Assembly: GCA_033439795.1 (NCBI GenBank)
Contig: JAUTDP010000009.1
Span: forward strand, 2,728,001-2,792,000
Length of the DNA stretch: 64,000 bases
From: Sordaria brevicollis
Lineage: Eukaryota > Ascomycota > Sordariomycetes > Sordariales > Sordariaceae
Direction of reading: 5' to 3'
In this document: piece by piece, positions 46,293-58,808 of the stretch
How positions within the stretch are numbered: position 1 is the stretch's first letter
How the letters are laid out: every line of letters starts with the position of its first letter
The notes under the pieces: generated by a model
What the model was told of the DNA's origin: nothing
Database searches by the model: none
Seen by the model: the letters and a program-made list of their open reading frames with translations, nothing else
Translations under genes and position numbers: made by a program

Positions 46293-49200
46293 ATATTCTC
46301 TTTAACAGTCACGAACACATCACGAAGAACAAGAGAGGTTCCTTGATCTCGGTAACCCGGGTCTTGGGAACTGGGAAGGAAGATACCTAGATGGATTGGA
46401 CGCAAGGATGGGGGTGGTGGGTAAATGGGAATAATTTCCACGTTTGTCTTGGAGGGCATGATTGTGGAAATCTGCAGGAGCAGGCTATCATAGTTCCCGT
46501 GGGGAAGATGGGGGGAGCAATAGGGAAAGCACTTATGCATCGTATCATTCCTTGTAGCGTGGGAACTGGGTAAGAGGGATGGACTTTGGGGAAGGAAATG
46601 CACTCTGGGCAAAGAACATAAACGCCCCGGGGGGGTTATCGCTCCTTGGAGGCAACTTGGGGCAACTTGGGTAAGACACTCACCACCAGTTCCGAGTGTC
46701 TGGTTGGGAGAAGCCTCAAAATGCAACAGACATTTGGCGAAGGGAGGAGGTATCATCGTTCTGCTGTAGGGCAGCAGTGCTTCCACATGAGGCTTTCACT
46801 CATGGGGAGACAGTCCGGGCCGTAACATCAAGCAAAAGGATGTATCCCTCGATCAACATACATGTCCGTCGTCAATGAAGATATAGGTACCTAGCTCCAG
46901 TCATCCACCAAAAGGACGGCAGCTCCTACACAACACACACACACACTACCTGTCCAGATCAACTACCACACACATCCACTGGCCAATGGAGAACACCCAA
47001 AAGCAACCCTACTTGCTGGGCTTGCCACTTCACCTGACTGATCGGTCACTCCATATCAAGGCCGGTCAACCTATCGATTGATCCGATTCACTCCAGATCT
47101 CCGAGTCCAGATCGATACTTCACAGGAGGGTGTAGCTTCCCCCGCAGCGGCGAGAACGAGGATTTGCCTCTTGACTATCACAGGACGTCAAAAAATGATC
47201 TGGAATGCTCGCTTGCTGAAGCGAGTATGTCCAGACCGTGACGGAAGGACATACCCAACTTCACCACGAAGGCAAGACACAACTACCATGCGTCGTGAGG
47301 TAGAAGTAATGCGTTGTAGGTAGGTACACGAGACACTGGGTGAGTCCATCAGGGATATGGAGTTGTCGTGATTGAGATGTAATGGTAAGTGGCGTCTATC
47401 ACGGGGAACCAATCGCTGGTTGTCCTTGGACTACCTAGTACCAACCTCACCCGACGAGTGAACTCCCACCCTTTCCAACCATCGGCGGGTATAACCACTT
47501 TCCAACTACCAACACCTCTCTACGGGTAGAAGGTCCAATAGTTACACTTCCATGCACACAGGGTCCTGCATCAGCTTGGTAGCCATAACTCTACTAAAAC
47601 AACATCGATTTTATTCATTTCTATTATAATAGGATCGCTAAACGAAGATCTATTTAATAAAGCCCTTACAGCGGTTAATAAAGGGTTATTACAACGAATA
47701 GTATTGAAGTAATATAATATACCCCAATTTACCCTATCGCGACGATTGAAGGGTACTACTTCGAAGCGCAAGTCTAAGATTTTAATACAATGATTTATTC
47801 CCTACTAAGAAACTTTTGTGAAGGATTGGAATACCTCTAGTGTCCACTCCTCAATGGAACAGCCGTGCCATGAAGAGGGAGTGGCGACTGGCTACCACAA
47901 GCAACAGTCCACTCCCCGAGAAGAAGAAGACTCTGCACAACTGACACTGTACAACAAACCCCCCAATGAACCCAAAAACCCGGCTGTCTGGACATCTGAA
48001 CAAACCTGATACGAGCCATATATGAAAGAGACTAAAGGGGCTAGAGACAGCTAGAGTAGACTAGATCCCGGGGATGAATGGACCGGGTAAATACCTACAT
48101 ACAGATTCTGCCCGGGTCTGGAGCCACTGGAGCCACTTGAGAGTAGCCAAGGCGTGAAAGGGTACGTACCTCCTTTCCCACTGGTAGTCTGGTATACAGT
48201 AGAGGTACTTCTACGGTAGAGGCAAGGGACTGTATGGACCCAGCCGTCTCTGGGGAAACTGAGCTTATGCACGTTTAAGGAGATCGTGGAGACGTGGAGG
48301 TTGGAGACCCTCGTTGGTCAGGTACGGTGAGGGCGGTTGGAGAGTCAGAAGAGTGAAGACTACATACACTACCTTCGGAGTCTGGAGGTTGGAGATGGAA
48401 GTTGGAGTAAGCAGCTAACTTCCGTCGGAAGGCGAGAACTCCGGCGGTGTCGAAGATGGAGTGTCCATTGGAGAAGGTTAAGTCTTGGGGCTGAAATCTC
48501 GTCTGTCACGGCATGTCCCTGCCGAGAATCCTTTCAAGGTAGTTATCCCAGAGGGAAAGGACGTACAGTGAAACATCAAGTTGAAGAGCAAAACCTACGC
48601 ACTTCTGCACAACGCACTTCTTAAAGAGTATCACTTCACAAAGAACCTCTTGCTGCAATCCTGCCGTGCTTCTTCCCAGAAACTCTTATCGTTACAACCA
48701 ACACAAACACCATCCATCAACCGCGCGTTTAACAACTGCAACCCTCATCTTGAGCCGCGCTTGCTACTATATCTTTCGCAGCATGATATTCGACCCTGAA
48801 GTGATAATGGTGAGATGCCCCTGAGTCTTGCATAACCTATCGTTACATGAAACGGAACTGTAACATCCATCCCGCCGCAACAAAAGAGACGGGAGATGAG
48901 CTGGATCCATGAAGCGGCCCGTGGCCCGCGGACTCGGGACCGTGGAAATGTTTTGGGAGGACGGGGGGATATTGCGTGCATGTGTTAATATGGGGAGGGG
49001 TATAAGGGTGGTAGAGATCCCGGGTGCTTTGGGCATTGCGCCGCTGCGCGGCTCAGCTCGTTTGGTGGTTTGTCTGTTTCGTTAGAATTCTACGCACGTC
49101 GTATGAGGTTTCGAAACTGAGTTACCTCATGCCATTCAACAAAGAGCATGCATGTACAGACACTCGCTCTTATCAGGGCACATGTGCAGCCTCAAAGTGA

Positions 49201-50140
49201 GAGCAAGCATTGATCGAAGACCTTTGTGGTGTGCATCATGTGACGAGAAGTGGTTCCCATATGTGACATGTGGGAGAATAGTATCGCATTTCATGGCATC
49301 CACATTGCATCAATGAGGCGTTTCATGCTCTGCCTTTTGGGTACACCTTCAGAGCATGTCTGGAGGTTTGCGAATGGAAGGATGGTGCGACTGGTGCTTG
49401 GTCTCTGCCCAGGTGCGAAGTAGAGATAGAGAAAGAACGATGTGCTTGGTGACTGATCGGTTGAGGACGTGCTTTCCCTCCATGAGTTGGTCAATGGGCT
49501 GTTAAGTGGGCACACCGAAAGCCTGCACCTAAGAACATTCTTACTGAACATGAGCAGGAGTCTATCCCTCTTCTGCATCAGTCGGAAGACTAATTGGGCA
49601 GCTTATTTTGATGTATCTACCAGTCGCATTATGCAGCAACTCCAGCCCAGTTGCATTGCACACCTGCGAAGAGTTTGATGGAGTGGGTTGCAGTAAACTG
49701 AGTTTGTTGGCAAGGCCTTTTACGGATGTTTTGGGAGTCAAACCTGTAGAATTTGATAGTCTGACGTGCCCTCCTAGACAGATCGACTGGAATAGATGCC
49801 ATTGTTGAAAAGCTAGGACGGGTGGAAGCATTCGGAGAAAGGAAAGGAAGAGTGCGATTCCGTGTGAGGCAAACACCAAAGATATTGATGAGAGAAAGAT
49901 AGAATAGATTTACCTACCGGTATTGAAGGATTTTGGCAGCCTTGTTGGTGCCGGCGTTATCCCGAGCACAATCATGTGCAGGTGATGCAGATTGCAGACG
50001 TACGAAATGCATATGTGCAAGCGGGCTGATGAGAGCATGAGGGAGGGAGTTGTACCAAAGATTGTTCGAGCCGGACATGGAGGTCTGTTGGCTCTGGGTA
50101 TATATTCCGGGCGTAAGAACCTGGCCACGTTCCTCTCATC
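46293..50140. other. Gene-poor region with a small AT-rich relic
   Basis: No gene recognised. About 47,590-47,810 is a short AT-rich island poor in CpA and TpG that contrasts with its GC-balanced surroundings, probably a RIP-mutated repeat fragment. CA-repeat lies near 46,935-46,950. The rest has only short overlapping frames on both strands. Confidence 0.4.
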
Positions 50141-50899
50141 TTGTTCCATTCCTCTCCTCCTGAACCGACAGCACCATCACCAGCTCCACAAACCACCACC
50201 ATCACCACCAGCAAGTTAGCAACAGCCTCACGGACTTCAATCAGAAGCAGCAGTAGGCCAACGGGAACACCACCAGACGCTCACACGCACCAGCCATCGA
50301 CCACCAAGTCAGAAACAACAGCTATTGCCACCACATCTGTCTCTGTCGCTGTCCGTATCGCCCAGTTTACCGCCGAGGATGCGGTGGATGGTCCGGTGAA
50401 CGCCCAGAATGAGCTCGAGACTCTGCTCACTAGCCGCGAGGAGACAAAGGTGGACCGGGTGGTTACGGCAGGTCAACGGCAATCCTCGAAGCGACGTTCT
50501 TAGTTAGAATTGGAAGACTTGCCCGGATGAGCTCAGCCAGCACGTTTGACCTGGGAAGTTGTAGGCCTGGGCCTAATCAACCTGTGGCACTTCGCCAACG
50601 CGCAGACCTGGCTCGAAACTCGAAAGTACCTCCATCAGCGCGGCTTTAACCTACATTTTGAGGAGCTTCGGAGACGGGCAGACGGCGTCTATATTCAGTG
50701 GTACGAGATGTGGCACTCTTGGATGGCTAATCAACAACATGTCGACCCCGTCCAATGGGTTTTGTTCTTCCGCTCTCATGAACGCCAGGGAGGAAACAAG
50801 TTCGCTGTCGCGCCGGGCCCGGAGTCCGGCCTCACAGCCAACGTCCTTGCGGGCGCCAAGGAGCATTTCCGCCACTACAAGAAGTTCACACCGCCATAG
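50141..50899 (+). pseudogene. Second relic of the gene family found near 20 kb
   Basis: Plus-strand broken frames. The first (to 50503) is Pro/Thr-rich and then reads VAVRIAQFTAEDAVDGPVNA and QNELETLLTSREETKVDRVV before a stop. The next frame, from 50546, carries LTWEVVGLGLINLWHFANAQ followed by TWLETRK, clearly homologous to the minus-strand block near 20.3 kb. Downstream, the matching LRSFGD segment is in a different frame, so a frameshift has occurred. It is a decayed copy of an unidentified dispersed family. Confidence 0.5.
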
Positions 50900-52945
50900 T
50901 GGCCCGGAGATCGAATAGTGACGATGGAGGAACGCCTCTCCTTTGTTCCTTGCAATTGGGCGCTCGCTCCCAGCACGGTTCCCCCCTGGCAATCCTGGCG
51001 GGCACGACTACTGTATTATCAGTATGCCGGCAGCATCGCTCGATAATATCTCTAGCGTTGACACTTCGCACGCACATTACGGAGTTACGCCCGTTCGACT
51101 TCCGGCCTACTTTACCGGCGGCCCATAACCAAACACATTACATCATGCCCAAAGGAAACCGGGCAGGTACCTCTATCCGACCCAGACCACCACCGACCGT
51201 AGAGTTCACCATGCCGCTATTGAGTTCGAGCCAGACATGCCGATGTGATTGAGACCGTGCCTCCTTCCATCCCTCCGAAATTTTGACGCCGCTCCCGTCA
51301 CGTGTGCCGGACTGGAGCCAACATGTTGAGAGTCCGACTCAGTCGGCCCCAAGGGACCTATGGACAAGCAGGAGGACTTAAGCTGACATAGAAAATCCAG
51401 GGCTTGACCATAGTATATACCCGTCGAATCCCGGAAGACTTGATTCCTTTCCATCCTAGATCATCATCAATGACATGATCATTCTTGACGCGGGAAAGAA
51501 GTCCCCGCGACCTTGACGAACCTGCGCCCAATGACAGACAGGGCAGTGCTCTGACGTGCCTACATACGGCGTCAAGAAGCCACACGTTCGTAGCACAAGT
51601 AGTGGCTGGCCCGTAAGGCCCGTAAGCATCAGTCTCTGACGCCTATACCTACTTGAACAGAACAACAATGATCACATCATTCATTGACGAGCCCTGTTAC
51701 GCTGAGCTGAGCGCCCTGATTCCACCCACCTCAATTCTTATTCACTTCGTTGTTCCACGGCCGTGAAGTCCCAGCACGTAACACAAGACAAAGTTTTGGC
51801 TTACAGTCCAGATCGGGCTTCTCGGCCAGCGCTCAGCAGAGCGTATACATCCGCCTCAGGCGTTATTGTCCTTGTCGAGGAGGGGAAGCGAGCGAGACAA
51901 AGAAGTTGACCGTTGGGGGTTAGATGGCGGTAAGGACCTCCAAGAGGCGTGCCGGGGCAAAGGACAGCCAGGGGGAGGGCTGTGGCTCTTTGTCGAAGCC
52001 CTTGTCGACACCCATCAAGGTTTTGGACACCGGGCAGACGTAAAACTCGGCGTTTGGGAGGTGACCTGATTATCACCCACGTATACCTCTAGGCATCAAC
52101 GAGCTCTTGAAGGATGGTAGTTGGCGGAGATGGTAGACATCTTGTGTCGGGATGATTCAGAGTTACGAAAGGTTCCTTCTCCTGAGCCATCCGTTAGTGG
52201 GCTTAAAGACGGCCCGTCTTGGGGAAGCATTGTTGAAGCGGCTGACTTTTATTCTTCGACATGCCGTGGCCTCACGTTTCGCCAGCGTAAAACGGAAAGA
52301 CAAAAGGCAAAGTCAAGTGAGAGGAAGGGTTAGACATTATAGACTGCGAAACATCTACTCTGAGAGTCATGGAAGCTTCTTTGGTGCCAATATCGCGGAG
52401 TGTCCGAGATGGTTTGCGTCTCGATTGCGGATCTCCTGCCGGAGTGGGGCCGGCTTGGCACTCCACTTTCCCGGCGTGCAGTCCGGCTTCCCGGTGTCGG
52501 ACAAGAACTGAGAGCGGCAGACAGAAAGGTTTGTGACATCAACACATGCTGGGAATGGGAACAATCATGTGGGAAGGTTCAAGTTGAAAGGCGTATCTCG
52601 TATATACAAATCCTATCCGTACACTAACTACTTTGGATTATCACCCACCACCTAATACCAAAGCCCACAAACCAGCCCCCTCCCAATCTGTCTCATCATC
52701 CTGCTCCCTCCTCCTTCCATCCTTCTCCTCTCTCTTTCCCGGATCCTGTCTTCCTTTAGCATCACGTCCTCCCCCATCGTAGTGCTCCCCAGACTCGCAA
52801 TGCTCGCTCCGGGAGGTACTCTTTTCGGTACGCTGCTTGGAGCCCTCTCCATCTCTTCCCATTGCCGAGCCGGAGCCGGAACCGGAGCCGGGGCCGGAGG
52901 CACCCCCATTCCCACCCCCTCCCATTTTTCCCGCCGAGGTGGAAT
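50900..52945. other. Intergenic region
   Basis: No gene supported. The first part may continue the relic. The last 300 bp are the 3' flank of the His/Met-rich gene, with CT-rich sequence at 52,670-52,760. Confidence 0.4.
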
Positions 52946-53749
52946 TCACTTCTTCCCCATCCCCATCCCCTCCTTCATCCCCTCCTTCATACCCTCCATC
53001 TTCTTTCCCATTCCTTCCATGCCCTTCTTCATCTCCTCGCCCATGTTTTTGTGGCCCATACCTCCAGACTGTTTGTTGCCACTCTCCATGTGCTGCTGCT
53101 TGGACATGTCGCTGCTGGAACCCTTGGGCATGTTGCTGCTGGACTCGGAGGACTCGGGCATCATCTTGGCTTTGGAGTCCTTGGTCATGCCGCCTTGTTT
53201 GCCCATTTGGGACATCTTTTGCTGCCCGGATTGGGACTGGGGTTGCGGCTTCTTGGAGGAGGAAGAGGACGAGGATTGGGGCATGGACATCTTTTCGTCG
53301 TCGTGCATCTGTGAATGGGGGTTAGCAGGTGATGAAGAAGGAAGGAGGGGATAGTGGGTGATTGCGAGTGATTGAGAGGGGAAGGAGGCGATGAAGAGGA
53401 TGTATGAAACGGAGATGTCAGGCAATACGACGGCACGACGGCCTCGACGGCTTGAAGGCGAGGTCGATGTCATGGGTGATGTTATGGCGCTTGGACGTGA
53501 AAGAAAAGGAAAAAAGAAACGTACATGAGCCTCCTCCTCAGCTCTGTAAATCAAGTCATGACCCTCCTCCAGAGCCAAATCGGTGTATCCGGGCTCCTGC
53601 TCGCCCTCGTGTCTGTTGTGGTGCGGGTGGTGGGAGATGTTCTCCTGGTGCACCTGCTTCTTTCCGTGCTGCGGCATGTTGTGCTGGCAAGACTCGTTGC
53701 ACTGGTGGTCGTGATGGTGCTGACGTTCGTGATGATGCTGGTGATGCAT
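52946..53749 (-). CDS. Small His-rich and Met-rich protein, possible metal binder
   Basis: Two exons, 53749-53525 and 53308-52946, give 195 residues. The intron (216 nt) has a GTACGT donor, a GCTAAC branch site and a TTCACAG acceptor. It is a multiple of three without stops, so an unspliced message would still be translated. Exon 1 has about 19 His in 75 residues (MHHQHHHERQHHHDHQ start) plus a C-X3-C pair (CNESC). Exon 2 begins MHDDEKMSMPQ, then a Ser/Gln/Lys-rich segment, and ends in a Met-rich tail with repeats such as GMEGMGKKMEGMKEGMKEGM. There is no signal peptide. His and Met clusters are common ligands for copper, nickel or zinc, so metal binding is my inference; the function is unknown. 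An alternative start at 53881 is in frame. Same strand as the P450 gene 0.6 kb upstream. Confidence 0.65.
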   Translation of the reverse strand: MHHQHHHERQHHHDHQCNESCQHNMPQHGKKQVHQENISHHPHHNRHEGEQEPGYTDLALEEGHDLIYRAEEEAHVRFFFPFLSRPSAITSPMTSTSPSSRRGRRAVVLPDISVSYILFIASFPSQSLAITHYPLLPSSSPANPHSQMHDDEKMSMPQSSSSSSSKKPQPQSQSGQQKMSQMGKQGGMTKDSKAKMMPESSESSSNMPKGSSSDMSKQQHMESGNKQSGGMGHKNMGEEMKKGMEGMGKKMEGMKEGMKEGMGMGKK

Positions 53750-54364
53750 TACCGAAGAAGAGGAAAGAGGAAATGGGAGTGTTGTACGGAGCACGCAATT
53801 CGGGAGAGTGATGAAGACAGAGGTAGAGGTTGATATAGGGGAGGGATTTAGCAGTGGAAGAGCATGGACTGTAGATGTCATGTTGACGGCGGGGAATGGA
53901 GTTTGCGTACGAAGCGTGCACGTCATTGCTTGAGGGGGTGGGATACGAGAGGACTTGGCGTGGTGATACGAGGTCTGTGGGTACTAACAACTCTGTACCA
54001 GACTGTGGTGACAATCTGATAGTGTTGAGTGTCTGTGAGTTCTCGGAGCTGGAAGCTGGGAAAAGCTTCCGGAGCTCTGGCCCATGGACCACTTGAAGGG
54101 CAACAGTGAGGGACACATGACATCGATATTCATGTGGATCCCGCTCGGGTGCTCGTAAACAGAAACGGCAGATGAAACGAGAAGAACCGAGTGGCTTTCG
54201 GTCTGAGGCAGTCTGCTGGACTTGCAGGGAAGATGGGAGGAAGCATCACGAACTTCAACGACATGGACAATACCTGTACTGTATGCAAAGCAAAAAAAAG
54301 AAGGGGAAACGATTGAAACTGGGCCGTGGTCATTTTGCTGTGTCTTGGTGTCTCTCGCCGGCCT
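53750..54364. other. Spacer between the P450 and His/Met-rich genes
   Basis: Promoter or leader of the His/Met-rich gene and 3' flank of the P450 gene. No separate gene seen. Confidence 0.4.
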
Positions 54365-56335
54365 CTAACCCGACATCTCTTCCTCCGTTTTGCTGTGTCT
54401 ATCCGTCACCAAAAAGTAAAAGTCGTCGTGGAAAAAGATGTGATAGTTGCGGCTCTTCCACGGTTGCGTCGGGTTGGCGATTTGGAAGTCGAAGTTGCGA
54501 ATGAGCTGTTTGTACGCCAGTGTTAGCATCACCCTGTCGCCCATCAACCTCTTTCCATTCCCTCCAAAACACCCAAGGAAGGAAGTTAACAACGAAGAAA
54601 GGAACCAAACTCACCTGACAAAAAATCTTATTCAACTCCACCATCGCCACCATCTTGCCCGCGCACTGCCACCTCCCATACCCAAATACCATCTCCACGA
54701 CGCTCTTCATCTCCCTTTTCCTCTCCACATCATAGTCTCCTCCCTGTTCCTCTCCCAACCACCTCTCAGGCCTCCAAACATCCGCATCCTCCCCAAACAC
54801 CTCTTTATTCCTCTGCATCGCCCCAAAAGTCGCCGTAATCTTTGTACCACCAGGAATAAACCTTCCATCCCGCGTATGATCTCCCTCGGGCGGTACTACC
54901 TTAAACGGCAAGCCATCAAAGGGCGGGCGCATGCGAAGGGATTCGTAGATTACAGCTTGGAGGTAGGGAAACGCGAGAGATTCGGCGTTGGTGATGCATG
55001 GACTAGAGATCAGACCGGAGGCGATGCGTGAATCGATTTCGCGCTGGAGACGGGTGTAGGCATGGGGGGCGGAGCAGAGGTAGAGCAAGCCGGAGCGGAT
55101 GGCGGTCGCCGTGGTATCGGACCCGGCGAGGATTTGGAAGATGGATTCGGTTTCGCATTGGCGTTGGGTGAGGCCGCGGCGGATGAAGGAGCCCTGTGTT
55201 TGCCACTTGTCAATTTGGGGAAGTAGTTGTGGAATAGAGAGGGGATCGGAACGTACGAGCATATCCTGCTGATCCTTCACATCTTCCGCAAACCGTCTAC
55301 CCACAATCTCGCGAGCCACCCTGTTGTCTTTTGTCAGTCATCTATCTTCCCATCCAATCATCCATGCATTCTCCCAACCAGGCAGGCAAGAAGCTCTTTA
55401 ACTCACTTCATAATCAACCCCATCCCCCTCTTATCCTTCGTCGTCGGCCCAAACACCTTCAAAAACAAGGGATTACTCAAAACCTTTCCCACCATCGGGA
55501 TCGTCGCGCCCATGGCGTTGGGATACACAAGGTTGTTAACCATGTCGATGTACCCAAACACGTCTTCCTCCTTGTTGATATGATCAAACTCGACCTGAAA
55601 CGCCGTTTTGCAAATGACGTCCAAGGTGAAGTACTGCGCCATTTGGCCAAACTCCAACATGGGCTTTTCAGCTGGCGAAGTGCACCCCTTGGGCGTAGCA
55701 TACTTGGTTCGGATTTTATCGACCAGCTTGCTAATCACGTAGTCGATGTCTTTTTCTACACCGGTGTTATCCCTCCCCGAATATCCGGGCGCCATCTTGC
55801 TTTTGAGATGATCATGATAAGAAGTAGAAGTGGTGCTAAACATGTTGTCATCGTATGGATCGAGCCTGTTGAGTTTGTACCAGTCCGACCGGACGTAGCG
55901 CGAGCGAGCGCCGGACATGCGCCGGATGAGGTCCAGCTCGGTGGTGATGAGATCAGAGGGACCGATGCGTACGGTGGAGGGGTAGCCGGGTGGGACGCCG
56001 CCGTATTTGTCATGGGCGGCGTGGAGTGCTTCGCCCATTTGGCCGGAGTGGATGATTTTGAAGATCCAGAGGTAGGAGAATTTGCCGAGGAATGGGCCGG
56101 AGAAGTGGCGGAGGCGGTACCAGGCGAGGAGGGAGGAGGTGAGGTAGTAGGTGAGGAGAAGGGAGAGGATGGTGAGGGTGATGGTTTTGGGGGATGCGTT
56201 GAGGAGGTGGGATGGGTCGAGGAGACCTCCTAGGGAGGTCGCCGTGGGGAGGAACATGGTGGGCAACTGGTTGACTCTGTAGTCGTCCTTATTCTGGAGA
56301 GGCGAGACCAAGAGAAGTTCAGGCCGAGTCGCCAT
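54365..56335 (-). CDS. Cytochrome P450 monooxygenase (pisatin demethylase-like)
   Basis: Four exons, 56335-55407, 55320-55257, 55193-54615 and 54505-54365, give 570 residues. Donors are GTGAGT, GTACGT and GTGAGT; the 64-nt second exon keeps the frame. One membrane anchor lies near residues 50-72 (TITLTILSLLLTYYL), placing the enzyme on the ER. P450 marks: helix I AGSDTTAT, helix K YESLRMRPP (ExxR), WRPERWL, and the haem-binding FGYGRWQCAGK with the Cys ligand. A class II fungal P450 would use NADPH-P450 reductase. The N-terminal region (SGPFLGKFSYLW, GPSDLITT) resembles the pisatin demethylase/benzoate hydroxylase-like group, often used in detoxification or secondary metabolism. There are no biosynthetic cluster genes beside it. 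The substrate is unknown. Confidence 0.88.
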
Positions 56336-57445
56336 GCTTTATATCTTTGTTTTGACGATAATAATCATGAACTTTATTCTTCACAAGCCAGACTTACACC
56401 CGTCCGGCACTTGCTCTGTGTAGCACACATCATTGCCGTATGCCATTAGACTCGTGTGAATGCTAGTGTAGCCGCGTTGACTTGTGTGCTGGATTGTCAG
56501 TAATAAGTAGCATGGCGGAGTTGGGACCCTGACGATGGTTGCACGAACGAAACCTCACAGCTTGCCTAGACTTGAACCACTCGGTCCACCACTAGGAGTT
56601 GGCCAATCCAACAAGGTGATCGTCAATCCGATTCATGACCGGAGTTTGTTCCCCGCGCGCTTCCGTGTCAATCCATTCGTGCGAGCCGCTTGGAGGAGTG
56701 TTGGTTTTGTTTCTAGCTGCTTCACAAAGTGGAGGTGATGCGTGATAACTAACAAAATATTGACAACGGTAGACGTTGATCTATCGACGCACTAAGAGGC
56801 GCGGACCGAGCCTCCTCACGCTAGGGTAGTACCGGCTTGTCAATAAAACAAGCTTTTATAGCCTGTCGAGGAAAGATGAGCGAGGGTTCTTACTGATCGC
56901 AAGCCGATTCGAGCAGTTCGGTGCTGACAAGGACGGTTACATTAATTGATCACTTGCTGTTCCTTCGGCATATATATGAGCGAGGGTGCATGTGCTTATC
57001 GCGAGGATATTGCCGCGTATCCTGCCATGGCCCATGGGAGGGTTACACAAGCCTGACCGAACTGTTAGGGAAGAAGTCTGTCTGTGGACTGAGGGAGCAA
57101 GACTACTCCTAGCGTGGATGCCCGATTTTGAAAGCGGAGGAGACCATGGCGGTTGCCGTTGCGGTGCCGGTCGTTGCTAACCAAAGCGGAACCAAGTCCG
57201 GAGTTTGTGGTTGGCTGTGGTGGAGCCGGCGACGTGATGTGTTGTTCGCGATGAGACACTGCACGGTATTGAGAAAGACATGGAAAAGACAGATAATTCT
57301 CCATGGTGAATGGTCGGAGAAAATGAGGGCGAGCGACGGGCAAGAAACGGAAATAGTGGCACAGAAGGCGGGACTGAAAGAGTTCAACGAGAGAGAATGG
57401 GTATCGCGGCTTTGACATTTGAACAAGATAAAGGAAAGAAGAGGC
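56336..57445. other. Intergenic region between P450 and RMT2
   Basis: No gene supported. It holds the P450 promoter and the RMT2 3' flank. The similar strings GATGAGCGAGGGTTCTTA (near 56,876) and TATGAGCGAGGGTGCATG (near 56,975) form a weak local direct repeat. Confidence 0.4.
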
Positions 57446-58808
57446 TTAACCGAGGAATGTGCAGACGGGCAAGCGATATGCTGTGAAATGTCAGTATGCA
57501 GTTCAGCAGACGGTACAACAGAAACCGCGGGCACTTACTATCAAGAGTCCAGTACCTCCTCTTAACACCCTCCCATCCATCCTTATCGGCCTCCGCCAAC
57601 TCCTTCATGTCCACAGGAATCTCCTTCCACTCGACGTCCAGGCCGGCATCAGCAAGGTGCATCTCAGCGACCTTGGTGTAGACATCGTAGCAAATCTGGC
57701 GATCAGCGCCAAGACCGTTGAAGAAGCCAAAGATGCCGTTGGAGTCGAGCAGACCGGGGATGTACTCGGTGAAAAACATGCGCAGCTGGCCGTAATCCTC
57801 GCCGAAGGTGTCAAAGTAGATAGCATCATAGACATGACCCTCTTCCAGAAGCTGAAGACCAATTTGTTGCCACTTGCCCTCCCAGACTCTGTAGGCTCCA
57901 GGAGCAGGGCCGCTCTCTTCCCAGGTGGTATCAAACTTGGACTCAGGAGTACGGATGTATTCGAGGACTTCGGGATGGGCCTCGATGATGTGATGGACGG
58001 CAGGCTTGGTGTCGGCAAACATGCCGTCAATGATACCCATGCCGAAGCCAATGTTGAGAATTCTCTTGCCGGACTCCTTATTGGGGAGAAGGGCGTCAAC
58101 GCTGCGACGCATGATGTCGGTTTCCCAGGCCATCATGACACCGTTTCCAGCGTCGTCAACCAGCTTGCCATCGGAGTAAGCGACAGTAGAGCGAAGATAC
58201 TTGTCACTGGTAACTTGCTCGTCGAGGTTGACCGCAGGCGGTTGGAAGACAGCCGCCTTCTCTTCCTCGGCAGCAGTCTCCTCCTTTTGAGCATCCTCAC
58301 CCTCCTCAGCAGCAACCAGCTCAGGAGCCTCCTCGCCATCCTCAGCCTGAACCTCCTCACCCTCGGCCATCTCCTCGTCCTCATCATCACTATCCAATGC
58401 CTCATACCCATCCATCAGACCAAACAACATCTCAGCCCTCACACCAGCATTGACGCAGAGCTCATACAGCTCCGGCCTGTTAAGACGGGCAGCAACACAG
58501 CCGGGAGTCTCGTTATTATTGTCGACATCGTTCCAGATGGCACCCCACATGAGCAGCTCAGAGACTGTGGCCTTGGCCTTTTCGAGATCCTCAGGAGTGT
58601 CATCCTCTGAGGGAGGACCACATGAGCGGATGGCAGCGTGCAAGGGGGACTCGCCCGTCTTGGGGTCCTGTCCTCTGGCGACTTCGGGCGTGTCGATGAG
58701 CTTCTTGACTGTCTCGAAATCATGGGCCCAGGCGGCTGTGAGCATGCGCTGGATCTCGGGAGGGCAGTCCTCCGATATGCGGACTGATATCGAGTCGTTG
58801 TCGGACAT
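57446..58808 (-). CDS. RMT2: Protein arginine N-methyltransferase 2 (RMT2, delta-N type)
   Basis: S-adenosylmethionine-dependent enzyme that in yeast methylates the delta nitrogen of an arginine in ribosomal protein Rpl12. Exons 58808-57539 and 57480-57446 give 434 residues. The 58-nt intron (GTAAGT donor, TTTCACAG acceptor) is needed to reach the conserved end YWTLDTYRLPVCTFLG. Residues 30-140 are ankyrin-like (GESPLHAAIRSCG, NNETPGCVAARLNRPELY). A strongly acidic linker follows (DSDDEDEEMAEGEE). The methyltransferase domain has the SAM-binding loop ILNIGFGMGIIDGMF, the acidic IIEAHP strand and YDAIYFDTFGEDY. The ATG at 58808 has a strong context (CCAAAATG); an in-frame ATG at 58916 would add 36 unconserved residues. 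The gene is divergent from VTC4. Confidence 0.93.
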
